Shown: positions 18,088 to 27,180 of the stretch, in pieces | How positions within the stretch are numbered: the first letter of the stretch is position 1 | How the letters are laid out: each line of letters begins with the position of its first letter | From: Paenibacillus thiaminolyticus | GTDB lineage: Bacteria > Bacillota > Bacilli > Paenibacillales > Paenibacillaceae | Direction of reading: 5' to 3' | Length of the DNA stretch: 64,000 nt | Assembly (NCBI RefSeq): GCF_007066085.1 | Contig: NZ_CP041405.1 | Location: forward strand, 5,403,001-5,467,000 | Program-made: the position numbers and the translations under genes | Notes under the pieces: generated by a model | What the model was told of the DNA's origin: nothing | Seen by the model: only the letters and a program-made list of their open reading frames with translations | The model's database searches: none

Positions 18088-18195
18088 TCAAAAATGTCTT
18101 TCACAACAATGTCTTTTACGTCTTTTGCACTCCACCAATACTCTTTGACCACGGTGAAGAACAACAGTGATTATTTTTCTCCGATGATGTCTCAT
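18088..18195 (-). CDS. Arginine/histidine-rich micro-protein, copy 2 (35 aa)
   Basis: A 36-codon minus-strand frame homologous to the 29-residue gene at 17744. The core reads ITVVLHRGQRVLVEC, preceded by MRHHRRKI and followed by a basic tail with two further cysteines (KRRKRHCCERHF). The ribosome site GGGGGGTGGG is present upstream. Substitutions between copies are mostly conservative (I/V, K/R) in the core. That suggests selection on the protein, though the sample is tiny. Confidence 0.6.
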   Translation of the reverse strand: MRHHRRKIITVVLHRGQRVLVECKRRKRHCCERHF

Positions 18196-18219
18196 TCAAC
18201 CCACCCCCCTTTCTTAAAA

Positions 18220-18228
18220 TACAATATG
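18220..18228 (-). promoter_or_regulatory. Sigma-K-like -10 box of micro-gene 2
   Basis: CATATTGTA on the minus strand, at the same 25-base distance from the start codon as in copy 1. Confidence 0.4.
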
Positions 18229-18322
18229 AGAAAGTACTTCAAATGATTGGACCAGTATCATAACCAGTTAATAAGGACATACCTATTATGGTTTCTTGCC
18301 TTTCCTGACGTATCAGCCTCTG

Positions 18323-18670
18323 CTACCGACCGAGAGTCAGGACGGAGCGGATGGCTGGGAATTGGCCATAATGTGCGATATCTCGATATGTCCATTCCGC
18401 GTGATTCCCGTGAAAGGAGCCTCCAGTCCCAACAAGTGAGGGAACAAGAAGAGGATTCGTCGCAGGTGTTCCATATGTTAAGTTGAAATGCAATCCCACT
18501 CCTAATGACGGAGTAGATTTCGCCAATGAAACGGCTTCTAGGAAACCAAGGGTATTGACCATTAAAGAAGCGCTGCTTACTGTTCCGAAACGATGTGCTT
18601 CCATAATACCACGATTAATGCTGCACGACAGACCGAAGTCGTCTGCGTTAATAATTACGTACCGAGGCAA
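18323..18670 (-). pseudogene. Truncated YdjC/ChbG-type carbohydrate deacetylase
   Basis: The 115-residue frame begins MPRYVIINADDFGLSCSINR, with the ADDFG metal-binding motif of ChbG/YdjC deacetylases. It continues through the family pattern GIMEAHRFGTVSSASLMVN and LGVGLHFNLTYGTP. Full-length enzymes are about 250-290 residues and have further histidines, which are missing here. The frame stops after an unrelated end (LTLGR). It starts at TTG after AAGGTGGG. It is most likely a broken gene. Confidence 0.7.
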
Positions 18671-18881
18671 TTCAATCCCACCTTACTGCATTTGCTAAGA
18701 ATAGTAAATGCATCTCGGGAGCAATGCTGTGTTCATCCTAAGTAAATGAAATGGCCCATTTACGATGCATTCGGAAATAGATAAGCCCCTGGTATCTCGA
18801 CGATATTTCTTGTGTAAAAAATGTGTAAAATGATTTTGGGTTCTAACTTTATTTATCGCGAACTTTGAAAGTGAGGAAGAA

Positions 18882-18930
18882 TATAAAAACGCCCATAAAC
18901 CTTATTGTACCAAGGTTTATGGGCGTTATG
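18882..18930 (-). terminator. Terminator downstream of tRNA-Arg
   Basis: A perfect 16-bp stem (AACGCCCATAAACCTT and its complement) with an eight-base loop is followed on the minus strand by TTTTTATAT. It lies 33 bp past the tRNA 3' end. Confidence 0.9.
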
Positions 18931-18962
18931 CTCAAATATCAATCTTGTTTAGAAGGAAAACA

Positions 18963-19039
<77 letters not shown>

Positions 19040-19071
19040 AAGAGAGATAAACTGTTTTTGCAACAATGATG

Positions 19072-19100
19072 ATTGTATCAAAAATTCACTGATCTTGCAA
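19072..19100 (-). promoter_or_regulatory. Sigma-A promoter of tRNA-Arg
   Basis: On the minus strand TTGCAA (-35), 17 bases, TACAAT (-10), placed 32 bases before the tRNA 5' end. Confidence 0.8.
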
Positions 19101-19611
19101 CGGTAAAATTAAAAAAATTGCTGCCTAATTGCTGCCTATACATTTATTACAATATTTCTCAGTAAGCAATCAGAAACGAAGATCCAAAACTGATTCATCT
19201 CTTTTACCTCATGAATGTTGGGGGGACTATCTCCTTTAAGTATACTATTCTCAAAAAAGAAAATGGATTCGGCAATTTAGTACAAAAGTGGAGCACGGAT
19301 GACACGGATGAAAAACGATACGTCGTACTATCGGGTATATTACAAATCCGTCTAAAAGAAATAATTTAGGTTTTGCCGCCAACCGAATTGAACAGGCTGT
19401 TCATAAAGGGAAACGGGAAGGGGAAGTCTGAATAGAGGGTCCGGGGCTATCCGGCCTATCCCCATGATTCGCAGGGGGAGAACTGCACGGCGATATGGTA
19501 TAATGGCTTATCGGCGTCACGGATGCCGCCGCTCCCGCATCCCGCGCAAATCATACATAGAATCGATGGATGGCTACAGTAGTCGGCTTGATATAGAAAG
19601 AAGGTGCTTGC
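19101..19611. other. Gene-free stretch between tRNA-Arg and the YsoA-like gene
   Basis: About 510 bp with no convincing gene. It has a directly repeated ATTGCTGCCTA (two copies near 19118-19140). A short open tail of about 20 codons ends near 19430 (GFAANRIEQAVHKGKREGEV), which could be the end of a lost gene. No repeat of the tRNA 3' end was noticed. Confidence 0.5.
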
Positions 19612-20559
19612 ATGACGGACGATCAGATCCTGCCGGAAAAAAACAATGTCGTTCTGTTTCCGAAAACGCATGATTATTACCAAATCGAATTGACACGCAT
19701 GCTGGAGTCCGAGCGTTACGGAGAAGCGATCGCGCTCCTCCGCTTCCTGCTGCAATGCGGAGGAGAGGACGATCAGATTAGAGCGGAATGGAACGCGCTG
19801 ATGCAATGGTTAATAACGGCGTTCCCGGAAGCAGAGCGGACCGCTGAAGAAGGCTTCCCGGAGTCGGAGCCTTGGACCGAGGAAGCCGAGGACAGCGGAG
19901 ATACGGAACAGGATATGTTGAAGCAGCAGATCCATCAGAAGCTTCAAGCAGACAGTCAATATATCGCAAGGCTGCTTGCCTCGCTGACCGAAGGTGACAT
20001 GGATGATCGCAAGCTCCTTGTCCTGGAGCAGCTGGCGGCAGCCGAGGATGATTCTATCGATCCTTCGTTGATTCGAATGCTGGAGCATGAGCCGCTGCAT
20101 CCGCTCTTGCAATTCGGCATTTTGCAGACGCTGAAGCGTCGGGGAATCGAAGGAGAGGTATTTTTTAACCGCGGCCAGGAGCGTGTCATCGTCGACCTCG
20201 AAGCGACACCGCTTGATTTGGAGTCCTTTCCTCCGAATGCGGTCGCCCCGGCGGAGCGGGTGAACGAATCCGCGGCGGTGCGGGAGCCGTCGCTAGCCTA
20301 CTTCGCATCCGAGATGTGGCAGCAGTTCCTTAAGTTGATATACGGCACTTCGATGTACCGCCGTCTCTGCGAAGGGGATGAACGGGAAGCGGATGCGTGG
20401 GCGGCCGCCCTGCACCGGATCGTCGCCCGGCTGCTCCATATCGAAGAGGAGGAAGCGGAGGTTAAGACGATCTACGGACTGACCGGGGAGCTGCGGATAA
20501 GCTATGAGCGGGCGCTGCGGGCAATTACGCGTTCGCTGAGCGGGGAGCAGGACACCTGA
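19612..20559 (+). CDS. YsoA-like helical-repeat protein upstream of tig
   Basis: A 315-residue soluble, acidic, helix-rich protein, probably built of TPR-like helical repeats (for example ESERYGEAIALLRFLLQ near residue 33 and the paired helices at 115-180). In B. subtilis the TPR protein gene ysoA lies immediately upstream of tig, and the position here is the same. I infer an ysoA counterpart from order and architecture. The molecular role is unknown. ATG with AAGAAGG-type site. Confidence 0.65.
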   Translation: MTDDQILPEKNNVVLFPKTHDYYQIELTRMLESERYGEAIALLRFLLQCGGEDDQIRAEWNALMQWLITAFPEAERTAEEGFPESEPWTEEAEDSGDTEQDMLKQQIHQKLQADSQYIARLLASLTEGDMDDRKLLVLEQLAAAEDDSIDPSLIRMLEHEPLHPLLQFGILQTLKRRGIEGEVFFNRGQERVIVDLEATPLDLESFPPNAVAPAERVNESAAVREPSLAYFASEMWQQFLKLIYGTSMYRRLCEGDEREADAWAAALHRIVARLLHIEEEEAEVKTIYGLTGELRISYERALRAITRSLSGEQDT

Positions 20560-20659
20560 ACCGGCGATGAGGCGGGGGAATTCCATCCGGCGGCCCCGTC
20601 TCTATGACAGCCGGGGAAAAACATATAATGGCACATAGGAAATGCCTGTAAGCATTGCC

Positions 20660-20688
20660 TTGAAAAACTTTTCGTAGTCGGCTATACT
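20660..20688 (+). promoter_or_regulatory. Sigma-A promoter of tig
   Basis: TTGAAA, 17 bases, TATACT, about 70 bp before the tig start codon. Confidence 0.75.
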
Positions 20689-20758
20689 ATAGTGGTTATT
20701 CCGGACGTATAATGGTACACTCTAGCCATGTGATCTTTTTTGGAGGGGAAGGCATAAA

Positions 20759-22042
20759 ATGAAAGCAACCTGGGAAAAAATAGAGAAGAACGTTGGGGTA
20801 TTGGAAGTGGAGGTCGACGCGGAGCGCGTGACGGAAGCGCTGGACCAAGCGTTTAAAAAAGTGTCCAAGCGAGTGAATGTTCCTGGTTTCCGTAAAGGAA
20901 GAGTGCCTCGCCCGATTTTTGAAGCCAAATATGGCGTGGAAAGCCTGTACCAAGACGCCATTGACATCATGCTTCCAGAGGCGTATACCCAAGCGGTAAA
21001 AGAAACCGACATCAAGCCGGTGGATCAGCCAGATGTCGAAGTGGAACAATTCGGCAAAGGCCAAACATTCAAATTCAAAGCAAAAGTAACCGTGAAGCCG
21101 GAAGTGCAGCTTGGCGAGTACAAAGGCCTTGAAGTGGAAAAGCAGTCGGTAGAAGTGACGGAAGAAGAGCTTGACGCTGAACTGAAGCGCATGCAGGAAC
21201 GTCATGCAGAGCTGATCATCGTTGATGAGGATGTTGCCGCTACAGGCGACAGCGTCGTGATTGACTTTGAAGGCTTCGTAGACGGGGAAGGATTCGAAGG
21301 CGGCAAGGCGGAGCGCTACACGCTTGAGCTGGGCTCCAACAGCTTCATTCCAGGCTTCGAGGATCAACTCGTTGGCATGGGAACAGGCGACTTCAAGGAT
21401 GTCGAAGTGACATTCCCTGAGCACTACCATGCAGAGAACCTGGCCGGCAAGCCAGCCGTATTCAAGGTGAAATTGCATGAAATCAAGCGCAAGCAGCTGC
21501 CTGTACTTGACGATGAGTTCGCTAAAGACGTAAGCGAGTTCGACACGCTTGAAGAATACAAGGCAGACCTGAAGCAGCAGCTTCAGTCCCGCAAGGAAAA
21601 AGAAGCGGAAGGCGCACGCGAAGCGGCTGTCGTGGACAAAGCGGCAGAGAACGCTGAAGTGGAAATCCCGCACGCGATGATCGAAAGCGAAATCCAGCAT
21701 ATGGTGAAAGATCTGGACAACCGCCTGCGGATGCAAGGCATGAACATCGATATGTTCCTGACGCTGTCCGGCCAGACGATTGCGGATCTGCGCGAGCAAA
21801 TGCAGAAGGAAGCGGACAAGCGCGTGAAGAACAATCTCGTCCTGGAGCAAATCGCCAAGGAAGAGAACCTCTCCGTCTCGGAAGAAGAGCTGTCTGCTGA
21901 ATTGGACAAGATGGCTGAAATGTACCAGCGCACAGCTGAAGAAATTCGCGACATCCTGACCAAAAACGGCACGATCGAGAACCTGCGCGAAGAATCATTG
22001 ATCCGCAAGACGATTGCATTTTTGGTGGAAAACAGCAAATAA
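20759..22042 (+). CDS. tig: Trigger factor (ribosome-associated chaperone, PPIase)
   Basis: A 427-residue trigger factor. The ribosome-binding signature NVPGFRKGRVPR lies near residue 40. A FKBP-type peptidyl-prolyl isomerase domain follows at about 160-245 (VVIDFEGFVDGEGFEGG, IPGFEDQLVGM). A long helical chaperone C-terminus completes it. It docks at the ribosome exit and holds nascent chains. GGAGGGG precedes the ATG. It has its own promoter and terminator and leads into clpP and clpX. Confidence 0.97.
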   Translation: MKATWEKIEKNVGVLEVEVDAERVTEALDQAFKKVSKRVNVPGFRKGRVPRPIFEAKYGVESLYQDAIDIMLPEAYTQAVKETDIKPVDQPDVEVEQFGKGQTFKFKAKVTVKPEVQLGEYKGLEVEKQSVEVTEEELDAELKRMQERHAELIIVDEDVAATGDSVVIDFEGFVDGEGFEGGKAERYTLELGSNSFIPGFEDQLVGMGTGDFKDVEVTFPEHYHAENLAGKPAVFKVKLHEIKRKQLPVLDDEFAKDVSEFDTLEEYKADLKQQLQSRKEKEAEGAREAAVVDKAAENAEVEIPHAMIESEIQHMVKDLDNRLRMQGMNIDMFLTLSGQTIADLREQMQKEADKRVKNNLVLEQIAKEENLSVSEEELSAELDKMAEMYQRTAEEIRDILTKNGTIENLREESLIRKTIAFLVENSK

Positions 22043-22084
22043 TCCAATCACATACGATGTCGCAGCAATCTGCTGCTAACAGGA

Positions 22085-22125
22085 TAAGGCACGCACGTTT
22101 ATTTTTAGCGTGCCTTATTTTTTCC
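22085..22125 (+). terminator. Rho-independent terminator of tig
   Basis: The stem TAAGGCACGC / GCGTGCCTTA is followed by TTTTTTCC. The 335-bp stretch 22043-22377 otherwise holds only the clpP promoter; no CtsR heptad operator (GGTCAAA pair) was seen there. Confidence 0.9.
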
Positions 22126-22310
22126 TCTGTCGCTCCGTCTCTCCCATCATCGCTTCTTGGCATACACATAACGTTTCGCTGTTCCGTTTCGAGTGGTACA
22201 TATTTATAGACAGTCTGACGCATGATGAACATAAGCTGCGCCGGATACATACACGGTTGGCGGGAATAGGCCCCGCTGCCATACATACACTAGTGGTAAC
22301 TGTTGTGGAA

Positions 22311-22339
22311 ATGACATCTTGTTCAGAAAATGATAAAAT
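22311..22339 (+). promoter_or_regulatory. Sigma-A promoter of clpP
   Basis: ATGACA, 17 bases, TAAAAT, 38 bp before the clpP ATG. Confidence 0.6.
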
Positions 22340-22377
22340 AGAAATGTATAGCTTTGTAAAGAAAAGAGGTCGGTACC

Positions 22378-22974
22378 ATGAATTTAATCCCGATGGTCAT
22401 CGAACAGACAAATCGCGGCGAACGCTCTTACGATATTTACTCGCGCCTGCTGAAGGATCGCATTATTTTTCTGGGAAGCGCCATTGACGATGATGTAGCC
22501 AACAGCATCATCGCGCAGATGCTTTTCCTCCAGGCGGATGATCCGGAGAAGGACATTCATCTGTACATCAATTCTCCGGGCGGTTCCGTTACGGCGGGGA
22601 TGGCGATTTACGATACGATGCAGCATATCAAGCCGGATGTATCCACCATCTGCGTCGGTCTGGCCGCAAGCATGGGCTCGCTCCTGCTGACGTCAGGAGC
22701 GCCAGGCAAGCGCATTGCGCTGCCGAATAGCGAGATTATGATTCACCAGCCTCTAGGCGGCGTCCGCGGGCAAGCGTCCGATATTAAGATTCATGCCGAC
22801 TGGATTATTAAGACGAGACAGAAGCTGAACCAGATCTATGTAGATCGAACCGGGCAACCGTATGAGAAAATCGAACGGGATACCGACCGCGACTACTTCA
22901 TGAGTGCGGATGAAGCGAAGGCATATGGTCTTGTAGACAGCGTTCTGCATCCGGGAACTCCGGGTTTGAAGTAA
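22378..22974 (+). CDS. clpP: ATP-dependent Clp protease proteolytic subunit
   Basis: A 198-residue serine protease that forms the tetradecameric chamber fed by ClpX (next gene) or ClpC. The catalytic triad is S98 (GLAASMGS), H123 (MIHQPLGG) and D172 (DTDRDYF). The ATG follows AAAGAGGT. In B. subtilis clpP is far from clpX; here they are adjacent with a 12-bp gap, so the protease and its unfoldase are co-expressed. The divergent tail lacks nothing expected for the family. Confidence 0.97.
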   Translation: MNLIPMVIEQTNRGERSYDIYSRLLKDRIIFLGSAIDDDVANSIIAQMLFLQADDPEKDIHLYINSPGGSVTAGMAIYDTMQHIKPDVSTICVGLAASMGSLLLTSGAPGKRIALPNSEIMIHQPLGGVRGQASDIKIHADWIIKTRQKLNQIYVDRTGQPYEKIERDTDRDYFMSADEAKAYGLVDSVLHPGTPGLK

Positions 22975-22986
22975 GGGGGGATAGGA

Positions 22987-24234
22987 ATGTTCAAATTTAA
23001 CGAGGAGAAGGGCCAATTGAAGTGTTCTTTCTGCGGTAAGTCCCAGGAACAAGTTCGTAAGCTGGTCGCGGGACCAGGCGTATATATATGTGATGAGTGC
23101 ATCGAGCTCTGCACGGAGATCGTGGAGGAAGAGCTCGGTCACGAGGAAGAGATCGATCTGAAAGACATTCCGAAGCCGAAGGAGATCCGCGCGATTCTGG
23201 ATCAATATGTCATCGGCCAGGATCAAGCGAAGAAGTCGTTGTCGGTTGCGGTGTACAATCACTACAAACGCATTAACAGCCAGAACAAAACCGAGGATGT
23301 CGAACTCCAGAAGAGCAACATTCTGCTTGTCGGACCAACCGGGTCCGGGAAGACTCTGCTTGCGCAGACAATGGCCAAAATTTTGAATGTACCGTTTGCG
23401 ATTGCGGACGCCACGTCGTTGACCGAAGCCGGATATGTCGGCGAAGATGTCGAGAACATTTTGCTGAAGCTGATTCAGGCTGCGGATTACGATGTGGAGA
23501 AGGCAGAGCGGGGCATCATTTATATCGACGAGATTGATAAGGTGGCGCGCAAGTCCGAGAACCCTTCGATTACGAGAGATGTATCCGGGGAAGGCGTACA
23601 GCAGGCGCTCCTCAAGATTTTGGAAGGAACGGTTGCCTCGGTGCCGCCTCAAGGCGGACGCAAGCATCCGCATCAAGAGTTTATCCAGATTGACACGACG
23701 AATATTTTGTTCATTTGCGGCGGCGCGTTCGACGGGCTGGAGCAAATTATTAAGCGCCGTGTCGGCAAGAAGATTATCGGCTTCAATGCGGACGGAATGC
23801 AGAAGGATCTGAAGGCGGGCGAGTACTTGTCGTTGACGCTCCCGGAAGACCTGCTCAAATTCGGTCTCATTCCGGAATTCGTCGGCCGCTTGCCGGTCAT
23901 CTCGACCTTGGAGCCATTGGATGAGAATACGTTGGTCCGCATCTTGAGCGAGCCGAAGAATGCGCTGACGAAGCAGTATCAGAAGCTGCTGGAGATGGAC
24001 AACGTGAAGCTCGAATTTGAACCGAGTGCGCTGGAAGCCATTGCTCTGGAGGCGATCAAGCGGAATACGGGAGCACGCGGACTTCGTGCCATTATCGAAG
24101 GCATCATGCTGGACGTAATGTACGAAGTGCCGTCGCGGGATGATATTTCGACCTGCGTCATTACCGAGCAAGTCGTGCGCGAACGAATGATTCCGGAACT
24201 GACGACGGATAAGAAGCAGGAGGAAAGCGCCTAA
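22987..24234 (+). CDS. clpX: ATP-dependent Clp protease ATP-binding subunit ClpX
   Basis: A 415-residue AAA+ unfoldase. The N-terminal zinc-binding domain has cysteines 13, 16, 35 and 38. Walker A GPTGSGKT is at 116-123, with the Walker [10 protein letters not shown], sensor and arginine-finger regions following. VGKK-type pore loops are present near residue 260. It delivers tagged proteins to ClpP. It lies directly behind clpP after AGGGGGGATAGGA. Confidence 0.97.
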   Translation: MFKFNEEKGQLKCSFCGKSQEQVRKLVAGPGVYICDECIELCTEIVEEELGHEEEIDLKDIPKPKEIRAILDQYVIGQDQAKKSLSVAVYNHYKRINSQNKTEDVELQKSNILLVGPTGSGKTLLAQTMAKILNVPFAIADATSLTEAGYVGEDVENILLKLIQAADYDVEKAERGIIYIDEIDKVARKSENPSITRDVSGEGVQQALLKILEGTVASVPPQGGRKHPHQEFIQIDTTNILFICGGAFDGLEQIIKRRVGKKIIGFNADGMQKDLKAGEYLSLTLPEDLLKFGLIPEFVGRLPVISTLEPLDENTLVRILSEPKNALTKQYQKLLEMDNVKLEFEPSALEAIALEAIKRNTGARGLRAIIEGIMLDVMYEVPSRDDISTCVITEQVVRERMIPELTTDKKQEESA

Positions 24235-24275
24235 TCGGCGCTTTTCCGTCCGTTTCCGGCATGGGAGAGAATGAT

Positions 24276-25373
24276 ATGTATTTGCGACATCAGACAAGAC
24301 CTGTACAAGTAGGCAACGTTACGATTGGCGGAAGCAATGACGTCATCATTCAGAGCATGTGCACCACGAAGACGGCGGACGTTCAGGCGACTGTAGCCGA
24401 GATTCACCGGCTGGAAGAAGCGGGATGCCAGGTCGTGCGCGTCACGGTGAACAATGAAGAAGCCGCGGAAGCGATCAAGGAGATCAAGAAGCAGATCTCG
24501 ATACCGCTTGTCGCGGATATTCATTTCGACTATCGCCTGGCGTTGAAGGCGATTGAGAACGGCATCGACAAGGTCCGCATCAACCCGGGCAATATTGGCC
24601 GCCGTCACAAAGTCGAAGCCGTCGTCCAAGCATGCAAAGAACGGGGAATTCCGATCCGGATCGGCGTCAATGCCGGTTCATTGGAACATCATCTGCTGGA
24701 GAAATACGGGTATCCAACGCCTGAAGCGATGGTTGAGAGCGCGCTGTTTCATATCGGAATTTTGGAAGAGCTGGATTTCCACGATATTATCGTATCGCTC
24801 AAGGCTTCGGACGTGCCGATGGCCATTGCTGCTTACACGAAGGCTGCGGAAGTCATTCCTTACCCTCTTCATCTGGGAATTACGGAAGCCGGAACGCTAT
24901 TCTCCGGGACGATCAAGAGCGCTGCCGGTCTCGGCGCGTTGCTCTCGCTTGGCATCGGCTCTACCGTGCGCGTCAGCTTGAGCGCCGATCCGGTCGAGGA
25001 AGTGAAGGTGGCCCGCGAATTGCTCAAATCGTTCGGGCTGATCTCGAATGCGGCGACGCTGGTTTCTTGTCCGACCTGCGGACGTCTGGACATCGATCTG
25101 TTCTCGATTGCCAATGAAGTTGAAGAATATATATCGAAGATCAAGGTGCCGATCAAAGTATCGGTGCTCGGATGCGCCGTTAACGGGCCAGGCGAGGCTC
25201 GCGAGGCAGATATCGGCATTGCCGGGGCGCGCGGCGAGGGATTATTGTTCCGGTACGGAGAGATGATCCGCAAAGTGCCTGAATCGGAAATGGTCGCGGA
25301 ATTGAAAAAAGAAATCGATTATATTGTCGCGGAGTACGAGCGGACCGGTCAGATTCCGGGGCGCAAGCATTAA
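24276..25373 (+). CDS. ispG: 4-hydroxy-3-methylbut-2-enyl diphosphate synthase
   Basis: A 365-residue IspG (GcpE), the penultimate enzyme of the MEP isoprenoid pathway; it reductively converts MEcPP to HMBPP. The N-terminal TIM barrel begins [20 protein letters not shown]. The C-terminal [4Fe-4S] domain has the cysteines of SCPTCGR and [12 protein letters not shown]. The ATG at 24261 lies inside the ribosome site, so 24276 (7 bases after GGAGAG) is chosen. It sits between clpX and lonB, an insertion compared with B. subtilis, and is followed by a terminator. Confidence 0.95.
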   Translation: MYLRHQTRPVQVGNVTIGGSNDVIIQSMCTTKTADVQATVAEIHRLEEAGCQVVRVTVNNEEAAEAIKEIKKQISIPLVADIHFDYRLALKAIENGIDKVRINPGNIGRRHKVEAVVQACKERGIPIRIGVNAGSLEHHLLEKYGYPTPEAMVESALFHIGILEELDFHDIIVSLKASDVPMAIAAYTKAAEVIPYPLHLGITEAGTLFSGTIKSAAGLGALLSLGIGSTVRVSLSADPVEEVKVARELLKSFGLISNAATLVSCPTCGRLDIDLFSIANEVEEYISKIKVPIKVSVLGCAVNGPGEAREADIGIAGARGEGLLFRYGEMIRKVPESEMVAELKKEIDYIVAEYERTGQIPGRKH

Positions 25374-25390
25374 GCGAATCGATATACAGA

Positions 25391-25422
25391 GAAGCCGGCG
25401 TATCTTACGCCGGCTTCTTGTT
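25391..25422. terminator. Terminator between ispG and the bactofilin gene
   Basis: The perfect stem GAAGCCGGCG / CGCCGGCTTC with a seven-base loop lies between convergent genes and is followed by TTGTT. Confidence 0.85.
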
Positions 25423-25434
25423 CGTATGTACGGA

Positions 25435-25848
25435 CTAGACGGCGCTCTCGCTGGCGGACACGGCCGCGCCGCTATCGTGCGAGACGGAAGCGGAGGCCTT
25501 CTTCGCTTCGCCCATGGAGCTCGTTCCATTGAATTGCCCGCCATCCTTAATAATGAAGGCGGAGCAGGTTGCATTGCCGTTCAGTTGGCCGGTCGATTCG
25601 ATGAGGAGGGAGCCGGAGGCAATCACATCACCGGTCAGCGAGCCGGCGATAACGACGCTCACTCCTTCCACGTCAGCGAAGACAACGCCCGTCTCCCCAA
25701 TCGTAATATTGCGGCTGCAGCGGATCGAGCCGCGAATGCGCCCCTCTATCCGGAGATCCGTCTCGCAATCTACCGTTCCTTCCAATGTAGTTGCCTGACC
25801 GATTAACGTGTCAGTACCAGGCGATCTTTTTTCATTTCTGGAAAACAT
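25435..25848 (-). CDS. Bactofilin family cytoskeletal protein
   Basis: A 137-residue bactofilin (polymer-forming cytoskeletal, DUF583). It has a short head with FSRNEK and a right-handed beta-helix of repeating strands: TTLEGTVDCETDLRIEGRI, GSIRCSRNITIGETGVV, GSLTGDVIASGSLLIEST and so on. The tail is Ala/Ser-rich and disordered. Bactofilins form nucleotide-free filaments that position cell wall enzymes. It lies 38 bp downstream of an M23 peptidase gene on the same strand, the partner often seen with bactofilins, so the pair probably shapes the envelope or spore wall locally. Confidence 0.9.
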   Translation of the reverse strand: MFSRNEKRSPGTDTLIGQATTLEGTVDCETDLRIEGRIRGSIRCSRNITIGETGVVFADVEGVSVVIAGSLTGDVIASGSLLIESTGQLNGNATCSAFIIKDGGQFNGTSSMGEAKKASASVSHDSGAAVSASESAV

Positions 25849-25886
25849 GTTTCTGCCCCTCTCTTATCCTGTCATCTGACATTTTT

Positions 25887-26906
25887 CTACTTATCTCCGG
25901 GTCCGATATAGATGGCGGGATCGACCGCCTCTTCACCTTGGCGGACCTCGAAATGCAGGTGAGCCCCGGTGCTTCTGCCAGTCGAGCCCATCTTGCCGAT
26001 CCTCTGCCCTTTATTCACCTGCTCTCCGGAACGGACGCTGCGCTCGCTGAGATGGAGATAACGGGTGGTCAGCGATGAACCGTGATCGATGATAAGGTAG
26101 TTGCCCTTCATCTTGTCGAAATTCGAGGCGATGACTTTGCCGTCTGCCGCGGCGTAGACGGGATCGCCCTTGTCCCCTCCAATATCCAGGCCGGCATGGA
26201 ACGCGCTGCCTCCATAGAACGGGTCGGAGCGGCTGCCGAAGCGAGACGTAATATAGATGCTGTCCGTCGGCCAGAATGTAGGGGTGGAATCGAGCCGCTG
26301 CTTGAATGTCTCCGCTTGCGCCAACAGGGCGGGAATTGTTGTCATCCAGTCTCGCCATGTCGCTTCCATCCGGCGTAACTGCCGATGCGTATCTGCCAAC
26401 GAATTCGAGGGAACAGTCAGCGGATAAAGGCGGGAATCAGAGGGCTGCGCATCATCGGACAGCTTCTGAATATATTCACCGCCCACAGGAAGCTGGCCGG
26501 CTTCGCCGAACGAATATGTTTTGCCGGAGGAAGAGCCTGCCGGCGACGGTACCGCTTCTCCGGAGACGCGCAAGTAATGCTGCAGCTGCTGCTCCCACTG
26601 CGCGACTTGATCCATTCGCTCCTTCATCCGGTTCGATTCGGTCATAAGCGCGGATAATTGGCGGCGGGCGGTCGCAAGCTGCTCCTGCTTCTCGGTGATA
26701 TCTGATTCCAGCTTCGCTTGCTCCGCGCGCATGGTATGCAACGATGCCGTCTGGGCGATGAAAAGAATTATCGCTGCCGTAATCGATACAATGATCGCAA
26801 TGCCGGCAACCGTGATGAGCAGCGCCGGAATGCTGAATTGAACCGCCGGGCGATCAGCCCCGCGAATCAGCATCCATGTCCAACGCTGGCTGCGCTTCGT
26901 AGACAT
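25887..26906 (-). CDS. Membrane-anchored M23 family metallopeptidase
   Basis: A 339-residue protein. A transmembrane helix lies near residues 24-50 (ALLITVAGIAIIVSITAAII) and a coiled coil at about 55-100. A C-terminal LytM/M23 domain carries the zinc motif HAGLDIGG and the later AHLHFEV. It is expected to cleave peptidoglycan cross-links outside the membrane. The coiled coil recalls divisome or elongasome regulators of the EnvC/M23 type. It precedes the bactofilin gene in an apparent operon. The domain call is firm; the target bond is not known. Confidence 0.9.
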   Translation of the reverse strand: MSTKRSQRWTWMLIRGADRPAVQFSIPALLITVAGIAIIVSITAAIILFIAQTASLHTMRAEQAKLESDITEKQEQLATARRQLSALMTESNRMKERMDQVAQWEQQLQHYLRVSGEAVPSPAGSSSGKTYSFGEAGQLPVGGEYIQKLSDDAQPSDSRLYPLTVPSNSLADTHRQLRRMEATWRDWMTTIPALLAQAETFKQRLDSTPTFWPTDSIYITSRFGSRSDPFYGGSAFHAGLDIGGDKGDPVYAAADGKVIASNFDKMKGNYLIIDHGSSLTTRYLHLSERSVRSGEQVNKGQRIGKMGSTGRSTGAHLHFEVRQGEEAVDPAIYIGPGDK

Positions 26907-27090
26907 ATTGCACTATCCTCCTGAGATGGATAATCGGGAAAACAAAACGATCTTCTACAACACTCCTATTGTACATGAGCAGCAGTTAAATGTAACCAAT
27001 TTCTTGGCAAGTTTTGACGATTGTTCACGATATAACAGATATTTGCCTTGCAGGGAGCTTATCATTTCTCATTCCCTCATCGGCAGCCAC

Positions 27091-27120
27091 TTATAATGCA
27101 TCCGGCTAAGGGTAATACTA
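27091..27120 (+). promoter_or_regulatory. Sigma-F/G-type promoter of lonB
   Basis: TTATA (-35; consensus GYATA), exactly 15 bases, then GGTAATACTA (-10; consensus GGHRARAMTH, one mismatch). It lies about 60 bp before the lonB start. B. subtilis lonB is known to be transcribed in the forespore under sigma-F, which fits. Confidence 0.6.
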
Positions 27121-27180
27121 CCAAGTATTGAACTTTACCGGATTTCTTGCGCCATGGGGCTGCTACGGGAGGATGAAACT

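Larger units (their letters stand above)
17928..18248. repeat. Direct duplication, copy 2
   Basis: About 320 bp homologous to 17600-17882, with an extra stretch near 18062-18090 inside. It carries the second arginine-rich micro-gene. Confidence 0.8.

Noticed and set aside
17907..18164. 85-residue minus-strand frame overlapping micro-gene 2
   Set aside because: It is in another frame from the homologous micro-protein and has no counterpart in copy 1; the micro-gene frame is the one with ribosome site and a paralogue.
22043..22377. CtsR operator upstream of clpP
   Set aside because: The tandem GGTCAAA heptads expected for CtsR were looked for and not seen.
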